A model generated the notes under the pieces. The model had not been told where the DNA came from. It was given only the letters and a program-made list of their open reading frames with translations, and searched no databases. Of a stretch of DNA of 64,000 nucleotides, positions 1 through 8,240 are shown piece after piece; positions within the stretch are counted from its first letter, which is position 1, and each line of letters opens with the position of its first letter. The DNA comes from Allobosea sp. Tri-44 (GTDB lineage Bacteria; Pseudomonadota; Alphaproteobacteria; Rhizobiales; Beijerinckiaceae). The stretch spans positions 62,001-126,000 of the forward strand of contig NZ_NBDP01000064.1 of the NCBI RefSeq assembly GCF_004123845.1, written 5' to 3'. Made by a program: the position numbers and the translations under genes.

Positions 1-707
1 TGTTCCTGGCGATACTGCGTGGAAGGATCCTTGCCCTCGCGCAGCTTCTTGATCGCTTCCATACGCTTTTGGGTATCGAGGCGACCTTCGCTGCGCGCGC
101 GCACCAAATCGAGCGGATCGGCGATCTGCGCCGCGAGATTGGCCTGGGTGGCGCAACCGAAGTTCCAGTAGGGTTCGTTCGTTGCGCTCGTCTTGTAGCT
201 GGAAGCGCCCAGATCAGTCGGCCATTGTCCGCAGGAATGCGGTAATCCAGCCTGCAATGAGGCATAGGTCAGGCGGATCGGCGATGCGAGCCCGGGGTCG
301 GTGATCGGATAAGTTCTGACCGAAAGAGCGCCGGGCGAGACACCGGCCCGGGCGAGCGAGCGTCGAATACCGTCGAGCGTGTCCCGGGCGGCAAGGTCAC
401 GCCCGGTTCCCGTCGGCACCTCCGCGACGAGACCGCCCTTGCCGCTGCGACGATAATCCTCGCCGAAACGGGCGACGTCGTCGGCCTGGCGCGGATCCAA
501 CCCACCACCGGCCCGACCGACGAAGACATCCAGCGAATTCGGCGCATCGCGCAGCACGATCGGATGGCGCTCGCGGGTGTCAATCGGGATACCGGAGGTT
601 GAAATATCGCCCTTGGCACAAGCTCCGAGCAGGAGCGCGGCGCCGAGGGCGACCGGCAATGCCGCGTGCCGAGCGCGCTTCGGGTGCGGTTTCCTGTCTA
701 CGACCAT
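1..707 (-). CDS. cpaD: CpaD family pilus assembly lipoprotein (3' end outside window)
   Basis: The reading frame is open from an ATG at 705-707 to the left edge, so the C-terminus is missing; 235 codons are visible. The N-terminus has basic residues, a hydrophobic stretch and a lipobox ending LLLGAC, with Cys30 as the lipidation site. The body has the CpaD hallmarks of a conserved Cys-Gly-Gln-Trp-Pro segment and the FGCATQANLA motif near the end of the visible part. CpaD is the outer-membrane lipoprotein that accompanies the CpaC secretin in Flp/Tad pili. The start at 707 is preferred over the ATG at 716 because an AAGGA ribosome site lies 6-8 bases upstream of 707 and directly abuts 716. It follows cpaC by 27 bases, so it is probably co-transcribed. 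Confidence 0.93.
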   Translation of the reverse strand, partial: MVVDRKPHPKRARHAALPVALGAALLLGACAKGDISTSGIPIDTRERHPIVLRDAPNSLDVFVGRAGGGLDPRQADDVARFGEDYRRSGKGGLVAEVPTGTGRDLAARDTLDGIRRSLARAGVSPGALSVRTYPITDPGLASPIRLTYASLQAGLPHSCGQWPTDLGASSYKTSATNEPYWNFGCATQANLAAQIADPLDLVRARSEGRLDTQKRMEAIKKLREGKDPSTQYRQE

Positions 708-734
708 GATCGCCATCCTTGTCACGGCCCGTCT

Positions 735-2234
735 TCAATCAGCGATGAAACCGACGCGGCCCTTATAGGCCTGCGGGATCGGCCCTCCGCTCGTCGACCC
801 GTACATCTTGTTCAAACGCCCCATCAGGATCGTCTGGGCATCGTGCGCCTCGACGAAGCCGTCATCGGGCCGCTGCAGTCCGTTCGGCCCCACCGGCTTC
901 ACGATATAGGGCGTCACCGCGATCATCAGCTCGGTCTCTTCGCGCTGATAGTCACGCGACCGGAACAGCGTGCCGATGATCGGAATGTTCATCAGCGCCG
1001 GCATGCCGTTGATCGCTTGACGCGAGACGCGCTGAATCAGGCCAGCCGTCGCCAGCGTTCCGCCAGAGGGCAGCTCCACTGTCGTATCCGACTTGCGTGT
1101 CCGGAACCCCGGTGCGTTGACCGCACCGGTCTGCCTGGTATCGGCGAGGAGCAGCTGATTTTCAGCGTCAAGCTCGGTGACCTCTGTCCCGATCCGCATC
1201 GAGATCCTGCCATCGGACAGCACGATCGGTGTAAAGTTCAAAGAAACGCCGATCGTCTTGTAGACGATGCTGAGATTACAGCGTCCGGTGAGATCGCAGC
1301 TGTAGCCGCTCGGCACGGGAATCTCGCCGCCCGCAGTGAACTTGGCGCTCTCGCCCGATATTGCCGTGACGGTGGGTTCGGCGAGAATGCGTGACATGCC
1401 GGCCCGCTCAAGCGCGCGCAGGGTGACGTTGGTCGAGTTGCCGATCCCGGCGGCGATCGAGGTCGCCGCGAGCGTTTGCGGTTGCACCGAGAACGGATTG
1501 TCGATCGTTGGCGTAATGTTGAGCTTGCCCAGCTTCCACTCGCCAGTCGAGTTGATGCCGAGTTGCTTGATCGCCTTGCGGGCGATCTCGGAAACGGTGA
1601 CCTTGACCATCACCTGGTCACGCCCCCGAATGGTCAGCGAGTTGATAACGGCGCCCTTGGAGGTGCTTTGGACAACGCCGCCAGTGGTGGAGCTGCCGAC
1701 GAAGGCACTGGCGATATCCACCGCCTGCGTCGCCTCCGACGCATTCGCGACGGTGCCTACGAGGAGGATCGAATCCCCGGCGGGCTTGACCTGGATGTCC
1801 GCGCCCGGCATCGCCGCGCGCAGAGTCTGGCGCAGCACGTTGAGGTCGCGGCCGACCTCGATCTCCAGGGCCGTGATCTGCCTGCCCTCGGCGTCCATCA
1901 CGAACATCGAAGTCGAGCCATCGGCCATGCCGATGACGAAGAGCTTGCGGGCCGAGCGCACCACGGCGTTCGCCACCTTGGGATTGGCGACGAAGACTTC
2001 CTTGGCGTCGCGCGGCAGCTCGACGATCAGCGAGCGGCCGATCGAGAGATCGAGCCGGCGTGAAATCGCATGCTCGCTGGCACCGACATTCAGGACCGGC
2101 GCAGCGCCCTTGCTCTGCGCCAGGGCCGGAGCAACGGCCAGCGATGTGATGATCGGTACGATCGCCAGCGTCGGGGCAAGCCAGCGCTTGTAGGCACAGC
2201 GGAACAGCGGAGTGGAATTCGGCATGGGGATCAT
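735..2234 (-). CDS. cpaC: CpaC, Flp pilus secretin (outer-membrane channel)
   Basis: 499 residues. A signal peptide covers about residues 1-40 and ends ALAQ. It is followed by the pilus/secretin N-terminal domain, with its repeated fold motifs (IVELPRDAKEVFVANPKVA), a BON-like segment with a VGTVANASEA motif, and a C-terminal secretin domain ending in LIQRVSRQAINGMPALMNIPIIGTLF-type sequence, which is diagnostic of type II/III secretins. It should multimerise in the outer membrane as the exit pore for Flp pili. The start codon overlaps the cpaB stop as ATGA, so the two are translationally coupled. An in-frame ATG three codons downstream (MPNS) is a possible alternative start. Confidence 0.96.
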   Translation of the reverse strand: MIPMPNSTPLFRCAYKRWLAPTLAIVPIITSLAVAPALAQSKGAAPVLNVGASEHAISRRLDLSIGRSLIVELPRDAKEVFVANPKVANAVVRSARKLFVIGMADGSTSMFVMDAEGRQITALEIEVGRDLNVLRQTLRAAMPGADIQVKPAGDSILLVGTVANASEATQAVDIASAFVGSSTTGGVVQSTSKGAVINSLTIRGRDQVMVKVTVSEIARKAIKQLGINSTGEWKLGKLNITPTIDNPFSVQPQTLAATSIAAGIGNSTNVTLRALERAGMSRILAEPTVTAISGESAKFTAGGEIPVPSGYSCDLTGRCNLSIVYKTIGVSLNFTPIVLSDGRISMRIGTEVTELDAENQLLLADTRQTGAVNAPGFRTRKSDTTVELPSGGTLATAGLIQRVSRQAINGMPALMNIPIIGTLFRSRDYQREETELMIAVTPYIVKPVGPNGLQRPDDGFVEAHDAQTILMGRLNKMYGSTSGGPIPQAYKGRVGFIAD

Positions 2235-3007
2235 GGCTTCACCGCCTTGGTGACGACGCCGAAGCGCACGAGCGTGAGCCCGCCCTCGTCGCTCGGCGGG
2301 CTCTTGTCGCCGGCATCCTGCAGGCTGCGCAGCGCCAGAGAGAGGGTGCTGGTCTTCTGCGCCAGCGTCACCGCTTCGACATGCTTCGGATCGAGCTCGA
2401 GTGTCGCGGTCTCGCCGATGACGACCTTCTCGCCGTTTTTTTCCTGGATGTTCTGGCCGATGGCGAGCACGCGGACATTGGCGACCAGGGTCTCGCTCGC
2501 CGCCGGCGCGCCATCCCTCGAGTTGCTGTCGTCACGGGTGGTGCGGATGATATCGACGCGATCATTGGGCAGGATGAAGCCGCCAGCGGTATTGGCTCCG
2601 CGATTATCGGTGGTGATCGCGACCGCGCGCTTGCCGGGCGGCAGGATCGCCGACAGGAAACCGGAATCGGCCTTGAGCAACTTCTCCCGCCGGATCGGCT
2701 CCGAACTGTAGAGCTGCGCGCGGGCGATCTGTCCGACGAATTCGCCCTCGCCTCCGGGAAGGTCCTGACGACGGATCACTTCGGTCGGCAGGCTCGCCAG
2801 CGGCCAGGCCAGCCATTTGAGATCGCCCGCGGCCAGCTTGTTGCCGAGCGGGACATCAGCGGCCGCGACCAGCACCTCGACCGTGGGAGCAGGCGCGTAC
2901 GTGGTCTCCGACGGGGTCGTGACCTTCGGCGGCTGACTGATCAGCAAGGCAGCGCCGAGACCGGCGACGACCGCTACAGCTAAAATGATGATGCGGGCGG
3001 GACTCAT
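2231..3007 (-). CDS. cpaB: CpaB, Flp pilus assembly protein (SAF/RcpC domain)
   Basis: 258 residues. There is one N-terminal hydrophobic helix (about residues 5-25), then a Pro-rich linker, a SAF domain from about residue 45 with the VLVAAADVPLGNKLAAGDL start typical of CpaB, and an RcpC-type domain with ILPPGKRAVAITTD and a NDRVDII segment. CpaB is a periplasmic partner of the CpaC secretin. It lies downstream of cpaA and overlaps cpaC by four bases. An ATGGTTAA octamer (reverse of TTAACCAT) lies about 70 bases upstream of the start and could be a CtrA site. Confidence 0.95.
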   Translation of the reverse strand: MSPARIIILAVAVVAGLGAALLISQPPKVTTPSETTYAPAPTVEVLVAAADVPLGNKLAAGDLKWLAWPLASLPTEVIRRQDLPGGEGEFVGQIARAQLYSSEPIRREKLLKADSGFLSAILPPGKRAVAITTDNRGANTAGGFILPNDRVDIIRTTRDDSNSRDGAPAASETLVANVRVLAIGQNIQEKNGEKVVIGETATLELDPKHVEAVTLAQKTSTLSLALRSLQDAGDKSPPSDEGGLTLVRFGVVTKAVKP

Positions 3008-3073
3008 GGCACACGATCCTTGGCCGGCATACGCCGACCCTCAGCCGGATCGTGACCTTCGAATCGTCAACTT

Positions 3074-3081
3074 ATGGTTAA
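3074..3081 (-). promoter_or_regulatory. CtrA-like half-site (TTAACCAT) upstream of cpaB
   Basis: Read on the minus strand the site is TTAACCATAAGTTGA, that is TTAA, seven bases, then TTGA, one base from the CtrA consensus TTAA-N7-TTAA. It lies in the 126-base spacer between cpaA and cpaB. In Caulobacter pilus genes are under CtrA control; the assignment here is by motif only. Confidence 0.4.
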
Positions 3082-3133
3082 CCGGAGGTATCTTTTTGCG
3101 CAGATCAGCCATTTCGGGGCAGGATCGAACCTC

Positions 3134-3646
3134 TCAGGCACCGATCGCGGCACGCCAGATCGCCGTATCCGGCAGCACGATGAGCGCGGCGAAAGCAAGC
3201 GCCACACCATAGGGCACGCCCTCATCCTTATCGTGCAGGCGCTGCGCCCAATCCCAATTCATTGCAGGCCGCGGCAGCGGCATTTTTCTCAGTTGGAGCA
3301 ACCCCAGAGTAAGTGCTCCGCCTGCGAACGAAGAAATCAGAATGTAGGGCAGCAACTGATCGAAACCGAACCAAAGCGCAGTCGCGGCGGCAAGCTTGGC
3401 GTCGCCGCCGCCGATCCAGCCGGCCGCAAAGAAGCCAAAACAAACGGCCAGCACGAGAAAGCCGGAAGCCAGATGCCAACCCAGCTGGTTCCATGTTAGA
3501 CCTACGCTGACGGCACAAAGGGCGAAGCTGGCAACCAATACCAGGCAAAGGCGGTTCGAGATCGTCATCGACACGATATCACTGGCCGCGGCATAGGCCA
3601 TGACAGCCGGGAAGACGACGAGAATCAGAAGCAGCGGTATCGTCAT
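3134..3646 (-). CDS. cpaA: CpaA, type IV (Flp) prepilin peptidase
   Basis: 170 residues from the ATG at 3644-3646, a hydrophobic protein with several membrane helices. Catalytic aspartates are visible in the A24-type motifs: the YAAASDIVSMTISNRL segment near the N-terminus (first Asp) and the WIGGGDAKLAAA segment (GxGD-like second Asp). It cleaves the short leader of Flp prepilin at the inner membrane and belongs to the short CpaA/TadV group, which lacks the methylase domain. The frame extends 29 codons further upstream, but those codons are not like the family and lie over the hairpin after flp, so the internal ATG is preferred. Confidence 0.92.
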   Translation of the reverse strand: MTIPLLLILVVFPAVMAYAAASDIVSMTISNRLCLVLVASFALCAVSVGLTWNQLGWHLASGFLVLAVCFGFFAAGWIGGGDAKLAAATALWFGFDQLLPYILISSFAGGALTLGLLQLRKMPLPRPAMNWDWAQRLHDKDEGVPYGVALAFAALIVLPDTAIWRAAIGA

Positions 3647-3744
3647 CACGGGGATCCCATGCGGAGTCGCGCGATCTTGCTGCAGGTGCCTCACCAAAGG
3701 CTTACCAACTCGAGCGCAGAGCAGATACTGCAATCGGAAAACGT

Positions 3745-3775
3745 GAAGCGCCCTGGATTGCCTCCAGGGCGCTTC
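3745..3775 (-). terminator. Hairpin between flp and cpaA (terminator/attenuator)
   Basis: Perfect inverted repeat: GAAGCGCCCTGGA, loop TTGCC, TCCAGGGCGCTTC. On the minus strand it is followed by a short T run (ACGTTTTCC). A partial terminator here would let the pilin message accumulate above the assembly genes, or would protect the 3' end of the flp transcript. Confidence 0.7.
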
Positions 3776-3809
3776 GTGCCGTTTGAAAAATGACCGGCCG
3801 AGCCAGCGC

Positions 3810-3977
3810 TTACTTCTTGAGCGCCGTGTCGATCGCGGTGAACTTCGTGTTGAGGCTTCCGCCGATGCTGCCCCAGACGGTGATGCAGACGACCGCGATC
3901 AGAGCGGCGATCAGACCGTACTCGATGGCAGTGGCGCCCGACTCGTCCTTGGCGAAACGCGCAAACAGGTTCTTCAT
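3810..3977 (-). CDS. flp: Flp/Fap type IVb major pilin
   Basis: 55 residues (MKNLFARF... to ...TALKK). It has a short charged leader ending at Gly14, then ATAIEYGLIAALIAVV. The Glu is at +5 after the predicted cleavage and is followed by Tyr, the exact Flp pilin signature, and then one hydrophobic helix. It is the main subunit of the Flp pilus and is processed by the adjacent CpaA. A strong AAGGAG site lies six bases upstream of the ATG. It is the first gene of the pilus cluster and is separated from cpaA by a hairpin, consistent with high pilin expression. Confidence 0.96.
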   Translation of the reverse strand: MKNLFARFAKDESGATAIEYGLIAALIAVVCITVWGSIGGSLNTKFTAIDTALKK

Positions 3978-4390
3978 GGTAGTCTCCTTTGCACCACGTT
4001 TGACTGCTGCCTTCGCTCTAGGTGGCTTCGGTCAGCGACAGGAGTGACACTACAGAGCCCCCCTTGCAGATCGGTTAAGGCGACTGAATAATTCGCCGAA
4101 TTTTATAGGCCTTCACCTGATGGTTAATGAGCTTTTATCGCGGAACGGTAGTTAACGACCGGTATAAAACTTTCTACACTGCCAATTTATCTGAAATAAC
4201 TTCGTGGAACTCCAAAATATTACGCTGCGTCAGGTGAAGCGATGCCGCCATACATCTGTGTTTTTCACTGCACACCAACGACCTTCAATGACCGTCGGGC
4301 CGGCGGGCACCTCGCTCAAATCGCCATCTTAGGAATGCATTCATCATTTTCGGCTTACCTCACCCCATTCGAAACCTTGGGGCGCGGACC
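3978..4390. other. Divergent intergenic region of the pilus locus
   Basis: 413 bases with no convincing gene, clearly more AT-rich than the flanks. It separates flp (minus) from the 186-residue pilus protein (plus) and must hold both promoters. It contains ATGGTTAA at 4120-4127 (reverse of TTAACCAT) and, overlapping it, TTAA-N7-TTAT at 4124-4138, both near the CtrA consensus. A GTTAAC at about 4151 is also present. Confidence 0.6.
4120..4138. promoter_or_regulatory. CtrA-like site between flp and the divergent pilus gene
   Basis: ATGGTTAA at 4120-4127 is the exact complement of TTAACCAT, and TTAATGAGCTTTTAT at 4124-4138 fits TTAA-N7-TTAA with one mismatch. It lies about 145 bases upstream of the flp start. 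Functional assignment is by analogy with CtrA control of pilin genes. Confidence 0.4.
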
Positions 4391-4951
4391 ATGTCCATTG
4401 CGATGCCGGGATCGCGGCTCTCCAAATCCTTCCTGGCGCTCGTCTTCGCCGGATTTGCGGGCGCTGCAGGCTTGAGCTTTTCAGCCGAGCTCGCACACGC
4501 GCAGGCTAGGCTCGTCCCGGCGCCAGGACCGGAGAACCAGGGCGACGTCGGCAGGGACGCGAAAATCGACGCCGTTACGGTGACGGTCGATCATGCCAAA
4601 GTGCTGCGGTTGCCCGAGCGGGCCCAGACGGTGATCATCGGCAATCCGGCGATCGCCGATGTCACGGTCCAGCCCAACGGCGTCATGGTCGTCACCGGCA
4701 AAAGCTACGGAGTCACCAACCTGATCGCGCTCGACGCCACGGGCGCCCTGCTGGCGGAATCCAGCGTGCGCGTTGGCGCCGCAAGCGACTCGATCCTGAC
4801 CGTGCAGCGCGGCCTCGAGCGCGAGAGCTATTCCTGCACGCCCGATTGCCAGCCAAGCGCCCAGCTCGGGGACTCTCAGCGCTATTTCAGCGAGGTTGGC
4901 GGACAAGCGGGCGCCCGCAGTGCCGCGGCGACCGGGGCGGTGAAGAAGTAA
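4391..4951 (+). CDS. Pilus assembly protein with secretin N-terminal domain
   Basis: 186 residues with a signal peptide ending near AHAQA (about residue 38). The mature part is a single domain like the N-terminal domain of CpaC: VTVTVDHAKVLRLPERAQTV, then IIGNPAIADVTVQPNGVMVVTGKSYG and TNLIALDATG. It has no secretin channel domain. Such stand-alone proteins are common beside Flp loci of Hyphomicrobiales and probably act in the periplasm with the secretin. It is divergent from flp. Two Cys near the C-terminus (SCTPDC) could form a disulfide. Confidence 0.85.
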   Translation: MSIAMPGSRLSKSFLALVFAGFAGAAGLSFSAELAHAQARLVPAPGPENQGDVGRDAKIDAVTVTVDHAKVLRLPERAQTVIIGNPAIADVTVQPNGVMVVTGKSYGVTNLIALDATGALLAESSVRVGAASDSILTVQRGLERESYSCTPDCQPSAQLGDSQRYFSEVGGQAGARSAAATGAVKK

Positions 4952-4979
4952 ATCTTCTCCCCGGCCGCAATGCCATCGA

Positions 4980-6479
4980 TCAGATCGTCTGGTTGTAGGC
5001 GCCAACCTCCGGGTTCTCGCGCAGCACGTCGTCGATTGCCTTGAACATCTCGCGCATGCGCGCCTCTGAGACCGGGCTCTCGCAGACCACGACTAGCTCC
5101 GGCTTGTTCGAGGAAGCGCGGACCAGGCCCCAGGTGCCGTCCTCGTTGACGACGCGCACGCCGTTGACGGTGATGACGTCGCGGATCGCCTGGCCGGCGA
5201 TCTTGTCGCCCGCCGCCTTCATCGCCTCGATGCGCTTGGTGATCTTGTCGCTGACGCCGTATTTGATCTCGTCGGCACATTTGGCCGCCATGGTCGGCGT
5301 GCCCCAGGTCTTGGGCACGGCGGCGTAGAGCTCGGCCATCGACTTATCCGGATTGCGGTCGAGCATGTCGATCACGGCGATCGCGGTGACGACGCCATCG
5401 TCATAGCCGCGGCCGACCGGCGCGTTGAAGAAGAAGTGGCCGGACTTCTCGAAGCCGGCAAGGGCGTTGAGGTCACGGACCCGGCGCTTGATATAGGAGT
5501 GGCCGGTCTTCCAGTAGTCGGTCTTGACGCCGAGCCGCTGCAATTCGGGATCGGTCGAGAACAGGCCGGTCGACTTGACGTCGACGACGAACTGCGCGCC
5601 CGGATTGAGCCTGCCGAGGTCGCGGGCCAGCATCACACCGATCTTGTCGGCGAAGATCTCCTCGCCGTGATTGTCGACGACACCGCAACGGTCGCCGTCG
5701 CCGTCAAAGCCGAGCGCGACGTCGGCGCCGTGCTGCTTCACGGCGTCGGCCATGGCGTGCAGCATCTTCATGTCTTCGGGGTTCGGATTATAGCGCGGGA
5801 AGGTATGGTCGAGCTCGGCATCCATCGGGATCACCTCGCAGCCCAGCGCCTCCAGGATCTGCGGCGCGAAGGCGCCGGCCGTGCCGTTGCCGCAGGCGGC
5901 GATGACCTTGAGCTTGCGCTTGATCTTCGGGCGGTTGGTCAGGTCGGCGATGTAGCGCGCCGGGAAGTCGGGCACGAACTGATAAGAGCCGCCGCCGGAG
6001 AGGTCGAAATCGCCGGCGAGCACGAGATCGCGCAACTGCCCCATCTCGTCCGGGCCGAAGGTGACTGGGCGCTGCGCACCCATCTTGATCCCGGTCCAGC
6101 CATTGTCGTTGTGCGAGGCGGTAACCATCGCGACGCAAGGCACGTCGAGTTCGAACTGGGCGAAATAGGCCATGGGCGACATTGCGAGCCCGATGTCGTG
6201 GACCTTGCAGCCGGCCGCCATCAGGCCGGTGACCAGCGCCATCTTGATCGAGGAGGAATAGCTGCGGAAGTCATGGGCGGTGACGATCTCGGGCTTGACG
6301 CCCATGCGCTTGATCAGCGTGCCCAGGCCCATGCCGACGGCCTGTACGCCCATCAGGTTGAGCTCTTTCCCGAAGAACCAGCGCGCATCGTATTCGCGAA
6401 AGCCGGTCGGCTTCACCATCGGCAGCGATTCATACTCGAAGGTGTTCGGGAAGAGCTCGGGCAGGGGCTTCGGAAACAT
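4980..6479 (-). CDS. Phosphomannomutase/phosphoglucomutase
   Basis: 499 residues from the ATG at 6477-6479. The alpha-D-phosphohexomutase signatures are all visible: the phosphoserine loop TASHNDNGWTG (Ser122), the Mg-binding loop GFDGDGDRCG (Asp259, 261, 263), the sugar-binding EKSGHFFF loop, and a C-terminal phosphate-binding RASSNKPELVV segment. It interconverts hexose 6- and 1-phosphates for nucleotide sugars (GDP-mannose, UDP-glucose) and polysaccharides. The frame stays open to 6908, but the upstream part overlaps the next gene and is not conserved-looking. The ATG at 6491 (MDGPMFPKP) is an alternative; 6479 has GGATGG at a better distance. Confidence 0.92.
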   Translation of the reverse strand: MFPKPLPELFPNTFEYESLPMVKPTGFREYDARWFFGKELNLMGVQAVGMGLGTLIKRMGVKPEIVTAHDFRSYSSSIKMALVTGLMAAGCKVHDIGLAMSPMAYFAQFELDVPCVAMVTASHNDNGWTGIKMGAQRPVTFGPDEMGQLRDLVLAGDFDLSGGGSYQFVPDFPARYIADLTNRPKIKRKLKVIAACGNGTAGAFAPQILEALGCEVIPMDAELDHTFPRYNPNPEDMKMLHAMADAVKQHGADVALGFDGDGDRCGVVDNHGEEIFADKIGVMLARDLGRLNPGAQFVVDVKSTGLFSTDPELQRLGVKTDYWKTGHSYIKRRVRDLNALAGFEKSGHFFFNAPVGRGYDDGVVTAIAVIDMLDRNPDKSMAELYAAVPKTWGTPTMAAKCADEIKYGVSDKITKRIEAMKAAGDKIAGQAIRDVITVNGVRVVNEDGTWGLVRASSNKPELVVVCESPVSEARMREMFKAIDDVLRENPEVGAYNQTI

Positions 6480-6654
6480 CGGGCCATCCATTTTCGAGGA
6501 GCGCAGGCAATGAGGCCTGCGCGGAAACCATGCAGCTGACGCGTGCGGAACGGACAGGCCACAGGCTACATGAATGCAGCCTGAGCATGACAGGGCAAGG
6601 ACGCAAGGCGGGCATAGCTCATCGGCATGAGGTTGGGAACCGAGGGCAGGCGGC

Positions 6655-7176
6655 TCAGCCGCGCAGGACCATGCGACCGCCCTGGACCTCGTAGCCACGC
6701 AGCCGGCGCAGGAAGGATGTGCCCAGCAGACTGATCGACAGGGCGCCGGCGGGCAGCACGACGGCCTCGACATCGCGCACCGAGATGTCGCCGAGCCGCA
6801 CCTCGCGCAGCGTCGTCCTCGCACCTTGTACCACCCCGTTGGCGGTGCTGAGCCCGACTGAATAGGCGGCGCGATCAGGCCTGACTCCGAGCGCCCGGGC
6901 ATCGGCATCCGTCAGCACGATGAGGCTCGCGCCGGTATCGACCATCATCTTCACACGGTAATTGTCGATCGACGGATGGACGACATAGTGGCCGCGATAG
7001 TCGGCATGCACCGTCAGCACGCGTTCAGCGTTCGCTAGCGCGCGCTCGCTTGCACCACCGGTATTGGCAAGAGCCGGCGCCTGCCGCGCCATCCTATCGA
7101 GGGTGCCAGCAGAGCCTAGCGCGAGCAGGCAGGCCAGCCCGCCAACGCCCAAGAACCAGACAATCGGCCGAGCCAT
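6655..7176 (-). CDS. Retropepsin-like aspartic protease, membrane-anchored
   Basis: 173 residues. One N-terminal hydrophobic helix (about residues 4-24) is followed by a single aspartic protease domain with the active-site MMVDTGASLIVL motif (Asp80-Thr-Gly) and the LLGTSFLRRL segment near the end that marks the bacterial 'clan AA' TIGR02281-type family. It probably works as a homodimer at the periplasmic face; substrates are not known. The frame runs 32 codons further upstream, but MARPIVWFLG begins the natural membrane anchor and is chosen as start. Confidence 0.85.
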   Translation of the reverse strand: MARPIVWFLGVGGLACLLALGSAGTLDRMARQAPALANTGGASERALANAERVLTVHADYRGHYVVHPSIDNYRVKMMVDTGASLIVLTDADARALGVRPDRAAYSVGLSTANGVVQGARTTLREVRLGDISVRDVEAVVLPAGALSISLLGTSFLRRLRGYEVQGGRMVLRG

Positions 7177-7331
7177 GACCGGCTTCCCCTTCGCGTGTCC
7201 CTGTTGGCTACGCTGCAGGCGAAGATGCTGACCAAGCGTAAATCCGTGAACCGAAACAGCCACTACAGGCAACGTTCCGCTACGCGGATCGAAATCAGGC
7301 TTAGCTGACGGTCAATCGAACCAACCGCATT

Positions 7332-8240
7332 CTACAGAAAGCTCTTGCTGGCCAGCGCCTCGATCGCCTCGCGGCGCGGCACGCTCGGTTGGGCGCCGGT
7401 AACGGTGCAGGCGAGCGAGCCGGCGGCGAGCCCGCGTTGCAGTGCTCCGGAGAAGCCCAAGCCGGCCTGCAGCGCCGCGGCGAAGGCCCCGACGAAGCTG
7501 TCACCGGCCGCGACGGTGTCGACGGCCGCGACGGCGGGCGCTTCGAGCCGACGCCGGACGCCGCCATACCAGCCAACGGCGCCGGCCGCGCCGAGGGTGA
7601 CGATGCAGGCGATGCCACGCTCGCCGTCGATCCGCTGCGCGATCGCATCGGGCTCGTTCTCGGCCCAGCCGAGCGAGCGAGCCAGGACCAGGGCCTCGTG
7701 CTCGTTGACGATCAGGATGTCGGTGAGTGCCAGCAGCTCCGGTGCCGGCTCCCCGGCCGGCGCAAGATTGAGGATCACCCGGCCGCCGCCGGTCCGCATC
7801 GCCTGCGCGGCGCGCAAGCACTCGCTCTCGGGTACCTCGCGCTGGAGCAGCAGCAGATCGCCCTCGCCGGGCTTCAACTCCTCGACGGCATCGGCCTTCG
7901 CCAGCGCATTGGCGCCGGCCGCGACCACGATCTGGTTGGCACCATCGGCATCGACGGCGATGAAGGCCGCGCCGGTCGGCGCGTCGGTGCGTACGACGTT
8001 GGAAAGATCCACACCATCCTCGACCAGGAGCCCGAGCGCGATCTCGGCGAAACCGTCGCGGCCGACCGCGCCGACCAGCGTAACCTCGGCGCCGGCACGG
8101 CGGGCCGCCAAGGCCTGGTTGGCGCCCTTGCCGCCGGGATGCAGGGCATAGCCGGGGCCCATGACGGTCTCGCCCGCACCCGGCAACCGATCGACCGGCG
8201 TCACCAGATCGACATTGAGCGAGCCAAAAACGATGATCAT
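7332..8240 (-). CDS. rbsK: Ribokinase (PfkB family carbohydrate kinase)
   Basis: 302 residues, the usual length. It begins MIIVFGSLNVDLV, with the ribokinase-type substrate loop HPGGKGANQALAA near residue 40 and the C-terminal DTVAAGDSFVGA motif (catalytic Asp247 in the AAGD anion hole). It should phosphorylate a pentose or related sugar at C5/C1 in the cytoplasm. It overlaps the upstream galactonokinase gene by ATGA. That pairing hints that the true substrate could be another sugar or sugar acid rather than ribose, since no ribose transporter lies nearby. Confidence 0.88.
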   Translation of the reverse strand: MIIVFGSLNVDLVTPVDRLPGAGETVMGPGYALHPGGKGANQALAARRAGAEVTLVGAVGRDGFAEIALGLLVEDGVDLSNVVRTDAPTGAAFIAVDADGANQIVVAAGANALAKADAVEELKPGEGDLLLLQREVPESECLRAAQAMRTGGGRVILNLAPAGEPAPELLALTDILIVNEHEALVLARSLGWAENEPDAIAQRIDGERGIACIVTLGAAGAVGWYGGVRRRLEAPAVAAVDTVAAGDSFVGAFAAALQAGLGFSGALQRGLAAGSLACTVTGAQPSVPRREAIEALASKSFL

